From positions 1 to 34,613 of the forward strand of contig NZ_FTNT01000018.1 of the NCBI RefSeq assembly GCF_900156495.1: a stretch of 34,613 bases of DNA, given 5' to 3'. Every line of letters begins with the position of its first letter. Within the stretch, counting starts at the first letter, position 1. The stretch is from Williamsia sterculiae (lineage in GTDB: Bacteria > Actinomycetota > Actinomycetes > Mycobacteriales > Mycobacteriaceae). A program made the position numbers and the translations under genes. Positions 8,134-28,657 of the stretch are shown here, in pieces. The notes below the pieces were generated by a model. The model had not been told where the DNA came from and did not search any database. It saw only the letters and a list, made by a program, of their open reading frames with translations.

Positions 8134-9243
8134 TCACCTGCGCTTGTCGAACTCTTTCTGCGCCTTCTTCTGGGCGCGCTTGGACAGCTTCTTGCCGTCC
8201 GCGGTCGCGGTGGCGGCCAATTCGGCACCACGGGCCCGGGCCAGCTCGGCCAACGCCGAGCGCTGCTTGGCGGCGCTGTCGGCCAGCTCGTTACCCCGAC
8301 CCTTGGCCAGTTCGGCGAGTTCGGCGCCGCGGGTACCGGCCAGACCGGCCAACTCCTCACGCTGCGCCGCCGCCTTCTTGGCGAGCTTCTTGCCCCGCTT
8401 TCGGGCCAGCTCGGCGTATTCGGGGCCGCGGTCCTTGGCCACGTCCGCGAATTCGGAACCGCGCTCCCGCGCCAGTTCGGCGAACTCGCCGCCGCGCTCG
8501 CGTGCGACCGAGGCGAGGGTCGCGCCGTACTTGCGGACCTCGGGTCCGTACTCCTCGGCGAGCTCTCCACCGCGTTCCTTGGCGATCTCGGCCAGCTCTC
8601 CGCCGCGTTCCTTGGCGATCTCGGCGAGTTCACCGCCGCGTTCCTTGGCGAATTCGATCACCTTCGGCGCCTTCTCCTGCACCACGCCCGCGACCTGTTC
8701 GGCGCGCTCCGAGGCGGCCGAACCCAATCCGGCGGCCTGATCCGACGCGTCGTGTCCGATCAGGGGTACGGCGGAGGACACGGCGGCACCGGCGGCGGCC
8801 GCGGCCTTGCGGCCGCGCCAGGCCACCGACGGCTTGCCCTCGGTGTCGACGGCGGTGATCAGCAACCCGCCGAGCAGGCTGAGGTTCTTCAGGAACTGGG
8901 TGCGCTGCTGTGCTCGCGTGGCCGGATCCGTCTCGCTCCAGAACGGGTGGCCGGCCAGCGTGGTCGGGACCAGGGATCCGGCCAGACCGAGGGCGGCGAA
9001 ACGAGGGAACTTGCCCGTCGCGAGCAACACGCCGCCACCCACCTGCACGGCACCGTTGATACGGACGAGTGTCTCCGGATCCTCGGGGACCTTGGTGGAC
9101 ACGTCGTCGGGCAGGGTCTCCAGGGATTTGTCGACGAAGGGGGCAGCCGCCTTCGCCCTCTGGGTCGGGTCGCGCAGCGCGTCGATGCCGGAAACGACAA
9201 ACACACTGGCGAGCATGGGACGAGCAATTCGGCGGATCAGCAC
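8134..9243 (-). CDS. DoxX-like membrane protein with long hendecad-repeat tail
   Basis: Residues 1-140 are DoxX-like: RRIARPMLASVFVVSGIDALRDP, then hydrophobic segments near 64-78, 84-96 and 118-133, giving about four membrane spans. Residues 190-347 are soluble and repetitive. The unit A-K-E-R-G-G-E-L-A-E-I recurs with an 11-residue period, three copies nearly identical, others diverged (ARERGGEFAEL, ARERGSEFADV, AKDRGPEYAEL). The period predicts an amphipathic 11/3 helix or hendecad coiled coil. The end is very basic (KKLSKRAQKKAQKEFDKRR). GTG 9243 is chosen because AGGAGG (9250-9255) lies six bases upstream and the DoxX N-terminus begins here. Total length is 369 residues. The DoxX part suggests a redox or envelope role; the tail's function is unknown. 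Confidence 0.85.
   Translation of the reverse strand: MLIRRIARPMLASVFVVSGIDALRDPTQRAKAAAPFVDKSLETLPDDVSTKVPEDPETLVRINGAVQVGGGVLLATGKFPRFAALGLAGSLVPTTLAGHPFWSETDPATRAQQRTQFLKNLSLLGGLLITAVDTEGKPSVAWRGRKAAAAAGAAVSSAVPLIGHDASDQAAGLGSAASERAEQVAGVVQEKAPKVIEFAKERGGELAEIAKERGGELAEIAKERGGELAEEYGPEVRKYGATLASVARERGGEFAELARERGSEFADVAKDRGPEYAELARKRGKKLAKKAAAQREELAGLAGTRGAELAELAKGRGNELADSAAKQRSALAELARARGAELAATATADGKKLSKRAQKKAQKEFDKRR
8571..8669 (-). repeat. 33-bp tandem repeat inside the DoxX-like gene
   Basis: The decamer CGCGTTCCTT begins at 8571, 8604 and 8637, giving an exact 33-bp period. These copies encode the near-identical 11-residue units. The high DNA identity against the diverged outer units suggests recent duplication or slippage. 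Confidence 0.85.
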
Positions 9244-9289
9244 TGACAGCCTCCTCGTGACATGGCTCTTGGGATTGGGAGCTTTTTCG

Positions 9290-9295
9290 AGGCTA
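9290..9295 (-). promoter_or_regulatory. Possible -10 for the DoxX-like gene
   Basis: TAGCCT on the minus strand lies about 47 bases before the GTG at 9243, in the 114-bp gap after the metallo-hydrolase gene. The corresponding -35 is poor. The gene may instead be co-transcribed from upstream. Confidence 0.25.
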
Positions 9296-9357
9296 CCGGT
9301 CGGCTTCGTGGGCCGCAGGCGAGCCACCCCGCAGCGACCGGCGGCAGCGAGGTGTGC

Positions 9358-10041
9358 TCACCAACCTCGGTCACGCCACGTGTCGAGCTGCGGTCGCTCG
9401 ACACCGAGGGTGGTGTCCTTGCCGTGTCCCGGGAACACGACGGTCGCGTCGTCGAATCTGTCGAACAGTTTCGTGGTCACATCCCGATAGAGCGTGTCGA
9501 AATCCTCCGGCGCATTCGTCTTGCCCAAGCCGCCGGGGAACAGCGAGTCCCCGGTGAACAGGTCGACGCGACCGTCGGCTCCACCGGGTAGGGCGAGGGC
9601 AATGGAACCGGGGGTGTGGCCGACGAGCAGGACCGCGGTGAACTCGAGCTCCCCGATGGTGAGGGTGCCCCCGTCGTCGATCAACAGGTCGATGGGCACC
9701 GGGATGTCGGGGGCGTCGAACCGTCCCGCGGCGGTGGGCGCGTCGGTGGCCTCGGCGACTTCGGCGAGCGCCTGCCAGTGGTCGGGGTGCTGGTGGGTGG
9801 TGAAGATCAGTCGCAGAGTGCCCGGCACCGCGTCGAGCAGGGCGAGGATCCGGTCGGCGTCGTTCGCGGCGTCGATGAGCAGCTGGTCACCGGTGGACCG
9901 GCAGGTGACCAGGTACGTGTTGTTGTCCATCGGACCGACGGACAGCTTGACGATGCTGTGGTCCCCGGAGGTGGTGCGCTGTGCGGTGGCGCCGTCGCCC
10001 AGGTCGCCGGTGTAGTCGTCGGAGATGGGAAGCGAGGTCAT
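9358..10041 (-). CDS. Metallo-beta-lactamase-fold hydrolase (Rv1637c-like)
   Basis: This 227-residue glyoxalase II-like hydrolase carries the binuclear metal signature: THQHPDHW (H-x-H-x-D-H, about residues 84-91), GHTPGS (metal ligand and turn), TGDSLFPGG (bridging Asp) and FPGHG near the C-terminus. Such enzymes hydrolyse thioesters or related substrates; the real substrate here is unknown. In M. tuberculosis the counterpart also lies between the Rv1636-type protein and uvrA, divergent from uvrA. ATG 10041 gives MTSLPISDDYTGD; a TAGCGT element seven bases upstream with no Shine-Dalgarno sequence suggests a leaderless mRNA. Confidence 0.9.
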   Translation of the reverse strand: MTSLPISDDYTGDLGDGATAQRTTSGDHSIVKLSVGPMDNNTYLVTCRSTGDQLLIDAANDADRILALLDAVPGTLRLIFTTHQHPDHWQALAEVAEATDAPTAAGRFDAPDIPVPIDLLIDDGGTLTIGELEFTAVLLVGHTPGSIALALPGGADGRVDLFTGDSLFPGGLGKTNAPEDFDTLYRDVTTKLFDRFDDATVVFPGHGKDTTLGVERPQLDTWRDRGW

Positions 10042-10048
10042 GCCGGTC

Positions 10049-10054
10049 ACGCTA
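10049..10054 (-). promoter_or_regulatory. Candidate -10 of leaderless metallo-hydrolase gene
   Basis: TAGCGT (TANNNT) on the minus strand is followed by seven bases and ATG 10041. No Shine-Dalgarno sequence is present. Confidence 0.45.
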
Positions 10055-10118
10055 CGCGGCCGGTCGTGTGCTGCGGGGACGGTCGAATCCGGTGGCAGGA
10101 ATGCCCCGTCCGTTCCGT

Positions 10119-10144
10119 ATGTTGGTCGTCTGGGCATCCAACAT
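10119..10144. repeat. Inverted repeat between the metallo-hydrolase and uvrA
   Basis: ATGTTGG (10119-10125) and CCAACAT (10138-10144) are perfect complements separated by 12 bases. They sit in the 282-bp divergent intergenic region, about 75 bp upstream of the hydrolase start and 180 bp upstream of uvrA. It might be a repressor site or an RNA hairpin. It does not resemble an SOS box. Confidence 0.3.
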
Positions 10145-10239
10145 GTCGGTGCCCGCGATTACCCTGGTGACCGTACTTCGACGCCGATCGTCTGCGCGAT
10201 CCGGCACGGGTTGCGGCCTTCTGGTCCGAGGCTGCTCCG

Positions 10240-10268
10240 TTGACGATGGCTGTCCCGTGGAAGATGTT
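10240..10268 (+). promoter_or_regulatory. Candidate uvrA promoter
   Basis: TTGACG (10240-10245) matches a -35 and is followed after 17 bp by GATGTT (10263-10268), a weak -10. Predicted transcription would start near 10275, giving a leader of about 50 bases. No GAAC-N4-GTTC LexA site was seen in the intergenic region. Confidence 0.4.
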
Positions 10269-10323
10269 GAACGGTCCGTGCTCTGCCGTGTGAACGGCCG
10301 CATGACCGGGTGAGGTGGAGAGT

Positions 10324-13290
<2,967 letters not shown>

Positions 13291-13305
13291 CCTGGTCCGC
13301 CGGGT

Positions 13306-13656
13306 TCACACCCGTCGCGGCGGCTTCTCGCCGGGGCCGTCTCCTGGTGCGTCCGGGAACGCGCTCGCCTCACGAAACGCCTCCTGCAGGCCCTTCAACC
13401 CGTCGCGTACGGGCGCGGCGTGGATACCGAGGTATTCGGTGGACGCACCGACCAGACCGGACAGCGCGGTGATCAACCTGCGGGCCTCGTCGAGGTCGAC
13501 CGTCGCGGGGTCGGCCTCGGGGGCCAACGCCAATTTCTCCGCCGCCGCACTCATCAGCATGACGATGGCGCGGGTGATCACCTCGATGGCCGGGACGTCG
13601 GCGAGATCGCGAACCTGCTGCTCATCCGGGTCGGCGGAATATGAGTTTTCCGACAT
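13306..13656 (-). CDS. DUF1844 protein
   Basis: This small acidic protein of 116 residues has the DUF1844 core: DLADVPAIEVITRAIVMLMSAAAEKLAL, then DLDEARRLITALSGLV. These are helices with a possible short hydrophobic hairpin. Function is unknown in the family, which is commonly found next to infC in Actinobacteria. It converges on uvrA (15-bp gap) and diverges from infC. ATG 13656 (MSENSYSAD) gives the normal family length; a longer open frame upstream would run through the infC leader and is not conserved in character. Confidence 0.85.
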   Translation of the reverse strand: MSENSYSADPDEQQVRDLADVPAIEVITRAIVMLMSAAAEKLALAPEADPATVDLDEARRLITALSGLVGASTEYLGIHAAPVRDGLKGLQEAFREASAFPDAPGDGPGEKPPRRV

Positions 13657-14003
13657 GGCTGTTAGACTTTCACGTACGACCGCCCCGGCTAGCAGCTGGG
13701 GTTCGCAAGTGGAGTTCCGCTCCCACCGCTCGACACCACCCGGCTCGGCCGGATTCGGAAGTTGTGCGGTCCGGTTTCCGGAGTCGTTCCGTGATCGTCG
13801 CATGGCGCGTCGGTGTGTGCGGAATGAAGTCCGGGCCCTCCGCGTTGGAGGGCGATGACGTCGGGTTCCCGGCGTGACATCGGAACCGGTCGGTGACGGG
13901 CCCTGTCGTCGCGCCTCTGGCGCACGAGCGGGGCCTTTCTGCTGAGGAGGGTTTCGCCGCAGGCGACCCGCGGTCACCCACAAGCACTGAACTAGGAGGC
14001 CCC
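13657..14003 (+). promoter_or_regulatory. infC promoter and long 5' leader
   Basis: This 347-bp stretch contains no supported gene. TTAGACT (-10-like TAGACT at 13663-13668) could start transcription near 13675, giving a leader of about 330 nt. The leader holds a strong hairpin (13898-13938), a second hairpin (GGG-TT-TCGCC, loop GCA, GGCGA-CCC at 13949-13969) and a perfect AGGAGG (13994-13999) four bases before the ATC start. Such length and structure resemble autoregulatory leaders of IF3-L35-L20 operons in other phyla, although the sequence is not the Bacillus L20 leader. Confidence 0.6.
13898..13938 (+). terminator. Terminator-like hairpin (possible attenuator) in the infC leader
   Basis: Stem pieces are GGCCC (13899-13903) with GGGCC (13931-13935), TCGT with ACGA, and GCGCC (13911-13915) with GGCGC (13919-13923) around a TCT loop, followed by TTTCT. 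The 3' arm plus the first T (GGGGCCT, 13930-13936) is also a perfect 7-bp complement of AGGCCCC at 13997-14003, which overlaps the infC Shine-Dalgarno. The two pairings exclude each other. Confidence 0.55.
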
Positions 14004-14561
<558 letters not shown>

Positions 14562-14665
14562 CGACCGAGAGGTCGCGGCCATCAGACCCGATGACCCGGC
14601 GCACGCCGGGGGATCGGCGCACGTGAGTGCGCCCGTCACCGATCTGTGAAGGACAAGAACAACTC

Positions 14666-14860
14666 ATGCCGAAGACCAAGACCCACAAGGGCACCGCGAA
14701 GCGCTTCAAGACCACCGGGAGCGGCAAGATCGTGCGCCAGAAGGCCAACCGTCGCCACCTGCTGGAGCACAAGTCGTCGCGTCGCACCCGCCGGCTCGAC
14801 GGCATCGCCGTGGTCGCCGAGGCCGATGCCCCGCGCATCAAACGACTGCTCAAGGGCTGA
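14666..14860 (+). CDS. rpmI: 50S ribosomal protein L35
   Basis: This is a 64-residue, very basic protein with the L35 pattern: [20 protein letters not shown], a Lys/Arg-rich middle ([20 protein letters not shown]) and the end IKRLLKG. It is the second gene of the infC-rpmI-rplT operon, 104 bp after infC. A GAAGGA element lies about 13 bases before ATG 14666, a long spacing, so initiation may depend on structure or coupling. Confidence 0.97.
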   Translation: MPKTKTHKGTAKRFKTTGSGKIVRQKANRRHLLEHKSSRRTRRLDGIAVVAEADAPRIKRLLKG

Positions 14861-14960
14861 TCGCCCGACGGGTGGCCCACGCCGCCCACGCTCCCGACAC
14901 ACCGAACACCATTCGCCGCGCACGCCCGCGTCCGGCGACGAGAACATGAGGTAACCAGAC

Positions 14961-15337
14961 ATGGCACGCGTGAAAAGAGCCGTCAACGCGCAGAAGAAGC
15001 GTCGGACGACCCTCGAGGCATCCAAGGGCTACCGCGGACAGCGCTCCCGCCTGTACCGCAAGGCCAAGGAACAGCAGCTGCACTCGCTGACCTACGCATA
15101 CCGCGACCGCCGGGCCCGCAAGGGTGAGTTCCGCAAGTTGTGGATCGCGCGTATCAACGCCGCGGCCCGCGCCAACGACATCACCTACAACCGCTTCATC
15201 CAAGGTCTGAAGATCGCGGGTGTCGAGGTGGATCGCAAGATCCTCGCCGAACTCGCCGTGAGCGACCCCGAGGCTTTCACCGGTCTGGTGCAGGTCGCCA
15301 AGCAGTCGCTGCCCAGCGACGTGAACGCACCCGCGGC

Positions 15338-15341
<4 letters not shown>
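14961..15341 (+). CDS. rplT: 50S ribosomal protein L20
   Basis: L20 is an early-assembly 23S rRNA-binding protein and the autoregulator of this operon in several bacteria. The 126-residue product shows [20 protein letters not shown], the basic N-terminal extension [16 protein letters not shown], the globular motif [16 protein letters not shown] and [18 protein letters not shown]. It lies 100 bp after rpmI, and its TGA (15339-15341) overlaps the CTG proposed as the start of the next gene. Confidence 0.97.
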
Positions 15342-17382
<2,041 letters not shown>

Positions 17383-17444
17383 GCCCCTTCGCGCCGAGTC
17401 CTCCGGCCTCACATCACTGTCGACACGAAAAGAGCTGATATCCC

Positions 17445-19913
17445 GTGCGTGTCCCGCAATCCTGGCTGACCGCGTCGTTGCGGTCCGGTGCCCCGGACTT
17501 CTCGGCCACCACCGCGGAGTTCGACGAGGCATTCGTCCGCGTGGGTTTCGAGATCGAGGACGTCGAGCCGTTCCCCGAGACAACCGGTCCGCTGGTGATC
17601 GGTCGTGTGACACAGATCGAGGAGCTCACGAGCTTCAAGAAGCCGATTCGGTTCTGCCAGGTCGATGTGGGTGAGCCGGAGCCGCGTGGGATCGTGTGCG
17701 GCGCGAGAAACTTCGCCGAGGGTGATCTGATCGTGGCTGCCCTGCCCGGCAGTGTGCTCCCCGGTGGATTCGCCATCGCTGCCCGGCAGACCTACGACCA
17801 CACCTCGGACGGGATGATCTGTTCGGTCTCCGAGTTGGGGATCGGCGACGACCATTCGGGAATCCTGGTGCTCGCACCGGGTACCGCCGACCCGGGTGAC
17901 GATGCGCGCACCGTTCTCGGTCTGGACGACGTGGCCATCGACGTGAACGTCACACCGGACCGCGGATACGCGTTCTCCGTGCGTGGACTGAGCCGGGAGC
18001 TCGCCGCGAGTTTCGACCTGCCGTTCGTCGACCCGGCCGCTGCCGTCACCGAGATCGCGGTGGGCGGCGGCCATCCGGTGCGAATCGATCCCGACAGCGC
18101 GGCCACCCGTTACTGCGCGGCGCTGGTCCGTGGTGTCGACTCGGGCGCCGAATCGCCGTGGTGGCTCACGAAACGACTCCTGGTGGCAGGGGTCCGCCCG
18201 ATCTCGCCGCCGGTCGACGTCACCAATTACGTGATGCTCGAACTGGGACAACCGTTGCACGCCTTCGACGCGGACCGCGTGTCCGGGGAGATCGTCGTCC
18301 GCCGGGCCGGCGCGGGGGAGACGCTGACCACGCTCGACGACGTGCGGCGCACGCTGGATGCCGAGGACGTGGTGATCGCCGACGACACCGGTCCGATCGC
18401 GTTGGCCGGGGTGATGGGCGGCGCGGCAACCGAGGTGGGTCCCGAGACCCGCGATGTGCTGTTGGAGGCGGCCACCTTCGACGCGGTCGCGGTGTTCCGC
18501 ACCGGCCGTCGACACAAGCTGTCGAGCGAGGCGAGCAAGCGTTTCGAGCGGATCACCGATCCCCGGGTCACCGCCACGGCGCTGGCCCGCGCGGCCCATC
18601 TGCTGGCCGAGATCGCCGGCGGAAGCGTCGATCCGGTGCTCACCGACGTCGGGTACATCACCGACCCAGCCGTGATCGAGATCGCGGCCGATGCGCCGGA
18701 CACCACCGCGGGCGTCGATTACGCCGTGGGTACCACCCGCCGTCGGCTCGAGCAGATCGGCGCGGCTGTCACCGGTGGCGAGACACTGCGGGTCACGCCA
18801 CCCTCGTGGCGCCCGGACCTGCGCCAGCGTGCGGACCTGGTCGAGGAAGTGGTCCGGCTCGAGGGGTTGGAGAACATCCCCGCCGTGGTGCCGCGGGCTC
18901 CCGCGGGGACCGGACTGACCGATGCGCAGCTGCGCCGCCGCAGCCTGGGGAGGGCTTTGGCGCTGGACGGATTCGTCGAGGTGCTGCCGCATCCATTCCT
19001 GCCCGCGGGGGTGTTCGACACCTGGGGGCTGGCCGCCGACGACCCCCGCCGACAGACCGTGAACGTGCTCAACCCGCTGGAGGCCGACCGGGCCGCGCTG
19101 AACACCACCCTGCTCCCCGGCCTGTTGGAGATGGTGTCGCGGAACATCTCGCGAGGTCAGCGTGACCTCGCGATCTTCGGGATCGGTCAGGTGGTGTCGA
19201 CCCACGACGGGGTGCGCCCGGTACCGGCCCTCGCGGTCGACCATCGGCCTGCCGATTCCGAGATCGCCGCGCTCAAACAGTCGCTGCCGTCGCAACCGTT
19301 GCACGTGGCGGCAGTGCTCACCGGGCTGCGAGACCCCGCAGGCCCCTGGGGTCCGGGTCGTCCCGCGGACGTGGTGGACATCTTCCAGACCGCGCGTGTC
19401 ATCGGTCGCGCCGCCGGAGTGGAGGTGGAACTCGTGGCCGCGCAGCACGATCCGTGGCACCCCGGTCGGTGCGCCGAGATCCTCGTCGACGGAACGATCG
19501 TCGGCTGGGCGGGGGAGTTGCACCCGGCCGTGTTGGAACGCCAGCACCTACCCGCGCGGATGTGCGCGGTCGAGATCGACGTCGACGCACTGCCGTTGAC
19601 CGCGGCCCTGCCGTCACCACAGATCTCCGTGTTCCCGGCGGTGCTCCAGGACGTCGCCGTGGTGGTCGATCGGGACGTCCCGGCCCAGCGCGTCCGCGAC
19701 GCGCTGCGCGCCGGGGCGGGGGAATTGCTCGAGCAGATCGAATTGTTCGACGTGTTCACCGGGGAACAGGTCGGCGAGGGTCGCAAGTCGATGACCTTCT
19801 CGCTGCGCTTCCGCGCATCCGACCGCACGCTCACCGAGGACGAGGCGAGTGCTGCGCGGCTCGCGGCGGTGGACAGTGCCCGCGACGCGGTGGGAGCCCA
19901 GCTGCGCGGATGA
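17445..19913 (+). CDS. pheT: Phenylalanyl-tRNA synthetase beta subunit
   Basis: PheT is the 822-residue structural and editing partner of PheS. Domains in order: an N-terminal segment (RVPQSWLTASL), an EMAPII-like tRNA-binding fold (about 45-155, GPLVIGRVTQIEEL, then DGMICSVSELGIGDDHSGI), the B3/B4 editing domain (about 210-400, CAALVRGV, ISPPVDVTNYVMLELGQPLHAFD), the B5 DNA-binding-like domain (about 410-480), a catalytic-like domain (RSLGRALALDGFVEVLPHPF) and a C-terminal ferredoxin-like anticodon domain (SPQISVFPAVLQDVAVVV to SLRFRASDRTLTEDEA). GTG 17445 fits the family N-terminus, with an AAAGAG element upstream. Confidence 0.98.
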   Translation: MRVPQSWLTASLRSGAPDFSATTAEFDEAFVRVGFEIEDVEPFPETTGPLVIGRVTQIEELTSFKKPIRFCQVDVGEPEPRGIVCGARNFAEGDLIVAALPGSVLPGGFAIAARQTYDHTSDGMICSVSELGIGDDHSGILVLAPGTADPGDDARTVLGLDDVAIDVNVTPDRGYAFSVRGLSRELAASFDLPFVDPAAAVTEIAVGGGHPVRIDPDSAATRYCAALVRGVDSGAESPWWLTKRLLVAGVRPISPPVDVTNYVMLELGQPLHAFDADRVSGEIVVRRAGAGETLTTLDDVRRTLDAEDVVIADDTGPIALAGVMGGAATEVGPETRDVLLEAATFDAVAVFRTGRRHKLSSEASKRFERITDPRVTATALARAAHLLAEIAGGSVDPVLTDVGYITDPAVIEIAADAPDTTAGVDYAVGTTRRRLEQIGAAVTGGETLRVTPPSWRPDLRQRADLVEEVVRLEGLENIPAVVPRAPAGTGLTDAQLRRRSLGRALALDGFVEVLPHPFLPAGVFDTWGLAADDPRRQTVNVLNPLEADRAALNTTLLPGLLEMVSRNISRGQRDLAIFGIGQVVSTHDGVRPVPALAVDHRPADSEIAALKQSLPSQPLHVAAVLTGLRDPAGPWGPGRPADVVDIFQTARVIGRAAGVEVELVAAQHDPWHPGRCAEILVDGTIVGWAGELHPAVLERQHLPARMCAVEIDVDALPLTAALPSPQISVFPAVLQDVAVVVDRDVPAQRVRDALRAGAGELLEQIELFDVFTGEQVGEGRKSMTFSLRFRASDRTLTEDEASAARLAAVDSARDAVGAQLRG

Positions 19914-25288
<5,375 letters not shown>

Positions 25289-25299
25289 GGCGGGAGCTG

Positions 25300-25824
25300 A
25301 TGTCCGACGATGTGGCCGTGGGATCGGCGCAGGTCGGTGGACCGCCTCGGTCGGCGATGACCCGCGCCGGACGGCACGCCCGCATCGTCGAACTGCTGTC
25401 CCAGCGCCAGGTGCGCAGCCAGACCGAGCTGCAGGCGTTGCTCGCCGCCGACGGCATCGACGCCACCCAGGCCACCCTCTCTCGCGATCTGGACGAACTC
25501 GGTGCGATGAAACTGCGTGCCGCCGACGGTGGGGCCGGGGTGTACGTGGTGCCCGAGGACGGATCGCCGGTCCGCGGTGTGGCCGGCGGGACCGACCGGT
25601 TGTCCCGCATGCTCGGCGAACTGCTGACCTCCGCCGACAGCAGCGGCAACCTGGCCGTGCTGCGCACCCCACCGGGGGCCGCCCACTACCTGGCCAGCGC
25701 TCTGGACCGGGCAAGCCTGCCCGGGGTGGTCGGCACCATCGCGGGCGATGACACGATCTTCATCGTCGCTCGCGAACCACTGACCGGGGCCCAACTGGCC
25801 GAACAGATCGCCGACCTGGTCTGA
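25300..25824 (+). CDS. argR: Arginine repressor
   Basis: ArgR is a hexameric repressor that binds ARG boxes when loaded with arginine. The 174-residue product has a winged helix in the N-terminal half ([20 protein letters not shown], then [15 protein letters not shown]) and the C-terminal arginine-binding and oligomerisation domain ([32 protein letters not shown]). Two starts are possible. ATG 25300 has GGGAG very close upstream. GTG 25285 overlaps the argF stop as GTGA, adding five residues. It sits inside the operon it probably controls, giving autoregulation. Confidence 0.95.
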   Translation: MSDDVAVGSAQVGGPPRSAMTRAGRHARIVELLSQRQVRSQTELQALLAADGIDATQATLSRDLDELGAMKLRAADGGAGVYVVPEDGSPVRGVAGGTDRLSRMLGELLTSADSSGNLAVLRTPPGAAHYLASALDRASLPGVVGTIAGDDTIFIVAREPLTGAQLAEQIADLV

Positions 25825-25866
25825 GTGGTCGTCGCGGGGTGAGCAGCCCGCACCGTGACAGACCAC
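25825..25866 (+). other. Possible hairpin in the argR-argG gap
   Basis: An inner stem GCGGG (25834-25838) with CCCGC (25847-25851) lies within an outer GTGGTC (25825-25830) with GACCAC (25861-25866). No U-tract follows. It could be a weak terminator or stability element in the 95-bp gap. No ARG box or strong promoter was recognised here. Confidence 0.25.
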
Positions 25867-25919
25867 GTCCACCGACAACCCGGCGCCGCACCGCGCCACG
25901 AGCAAGGAGCACACAACAC

Positions 25920-28555
<2,636 letters not shown>

Positions 28556-28657
28556 AGTGATCGTGATCACCCGGCGGGGGTCTGTGTGTTCGGGTCGCGG
28601 TACGGTGCCCGGTCGGAGTCGGGATGTGCGCCCGCGGCGCGGGGAAGGTGGCAGGTG

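Noticed and set aside
8010-8633. N-terminal extension of helR (about 208 codons)
   Set aside because: It is Arg/Ser/Pro-rich, crosses the terminator hairpin at 8098-8128 and reads antisense-frame through the DoxX repeats. HelR homology begins after ATG 8009.
8571-8669. CRISPR-like array
   Set aside because: The 33-bp repeats are contiguous, without spacers, in frame, and encode a protein repeat.
8110-9246. Plus-strand frame rich in Gly/Leu/Gln opposite the DoxX-like gene
   Set aside because: Its apparent repeats are the mirror of the 33-bp coding repeats. The minus frame has a DoxX domain and a good ribosome site.
10042-10323. SOS (LexA) box before uvrA
   Set aside because: No GAAC-N4-GTTC or close match was found by eye in the intergenic region, nor before uvrB.
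13893-14003. GTG 13893 as the infC start (37 extra residues)
   Set aside because: The extension is encoded by the leader hairpins and is not like any IF3 N-terminus. AGGAGG points to ATC 14004.
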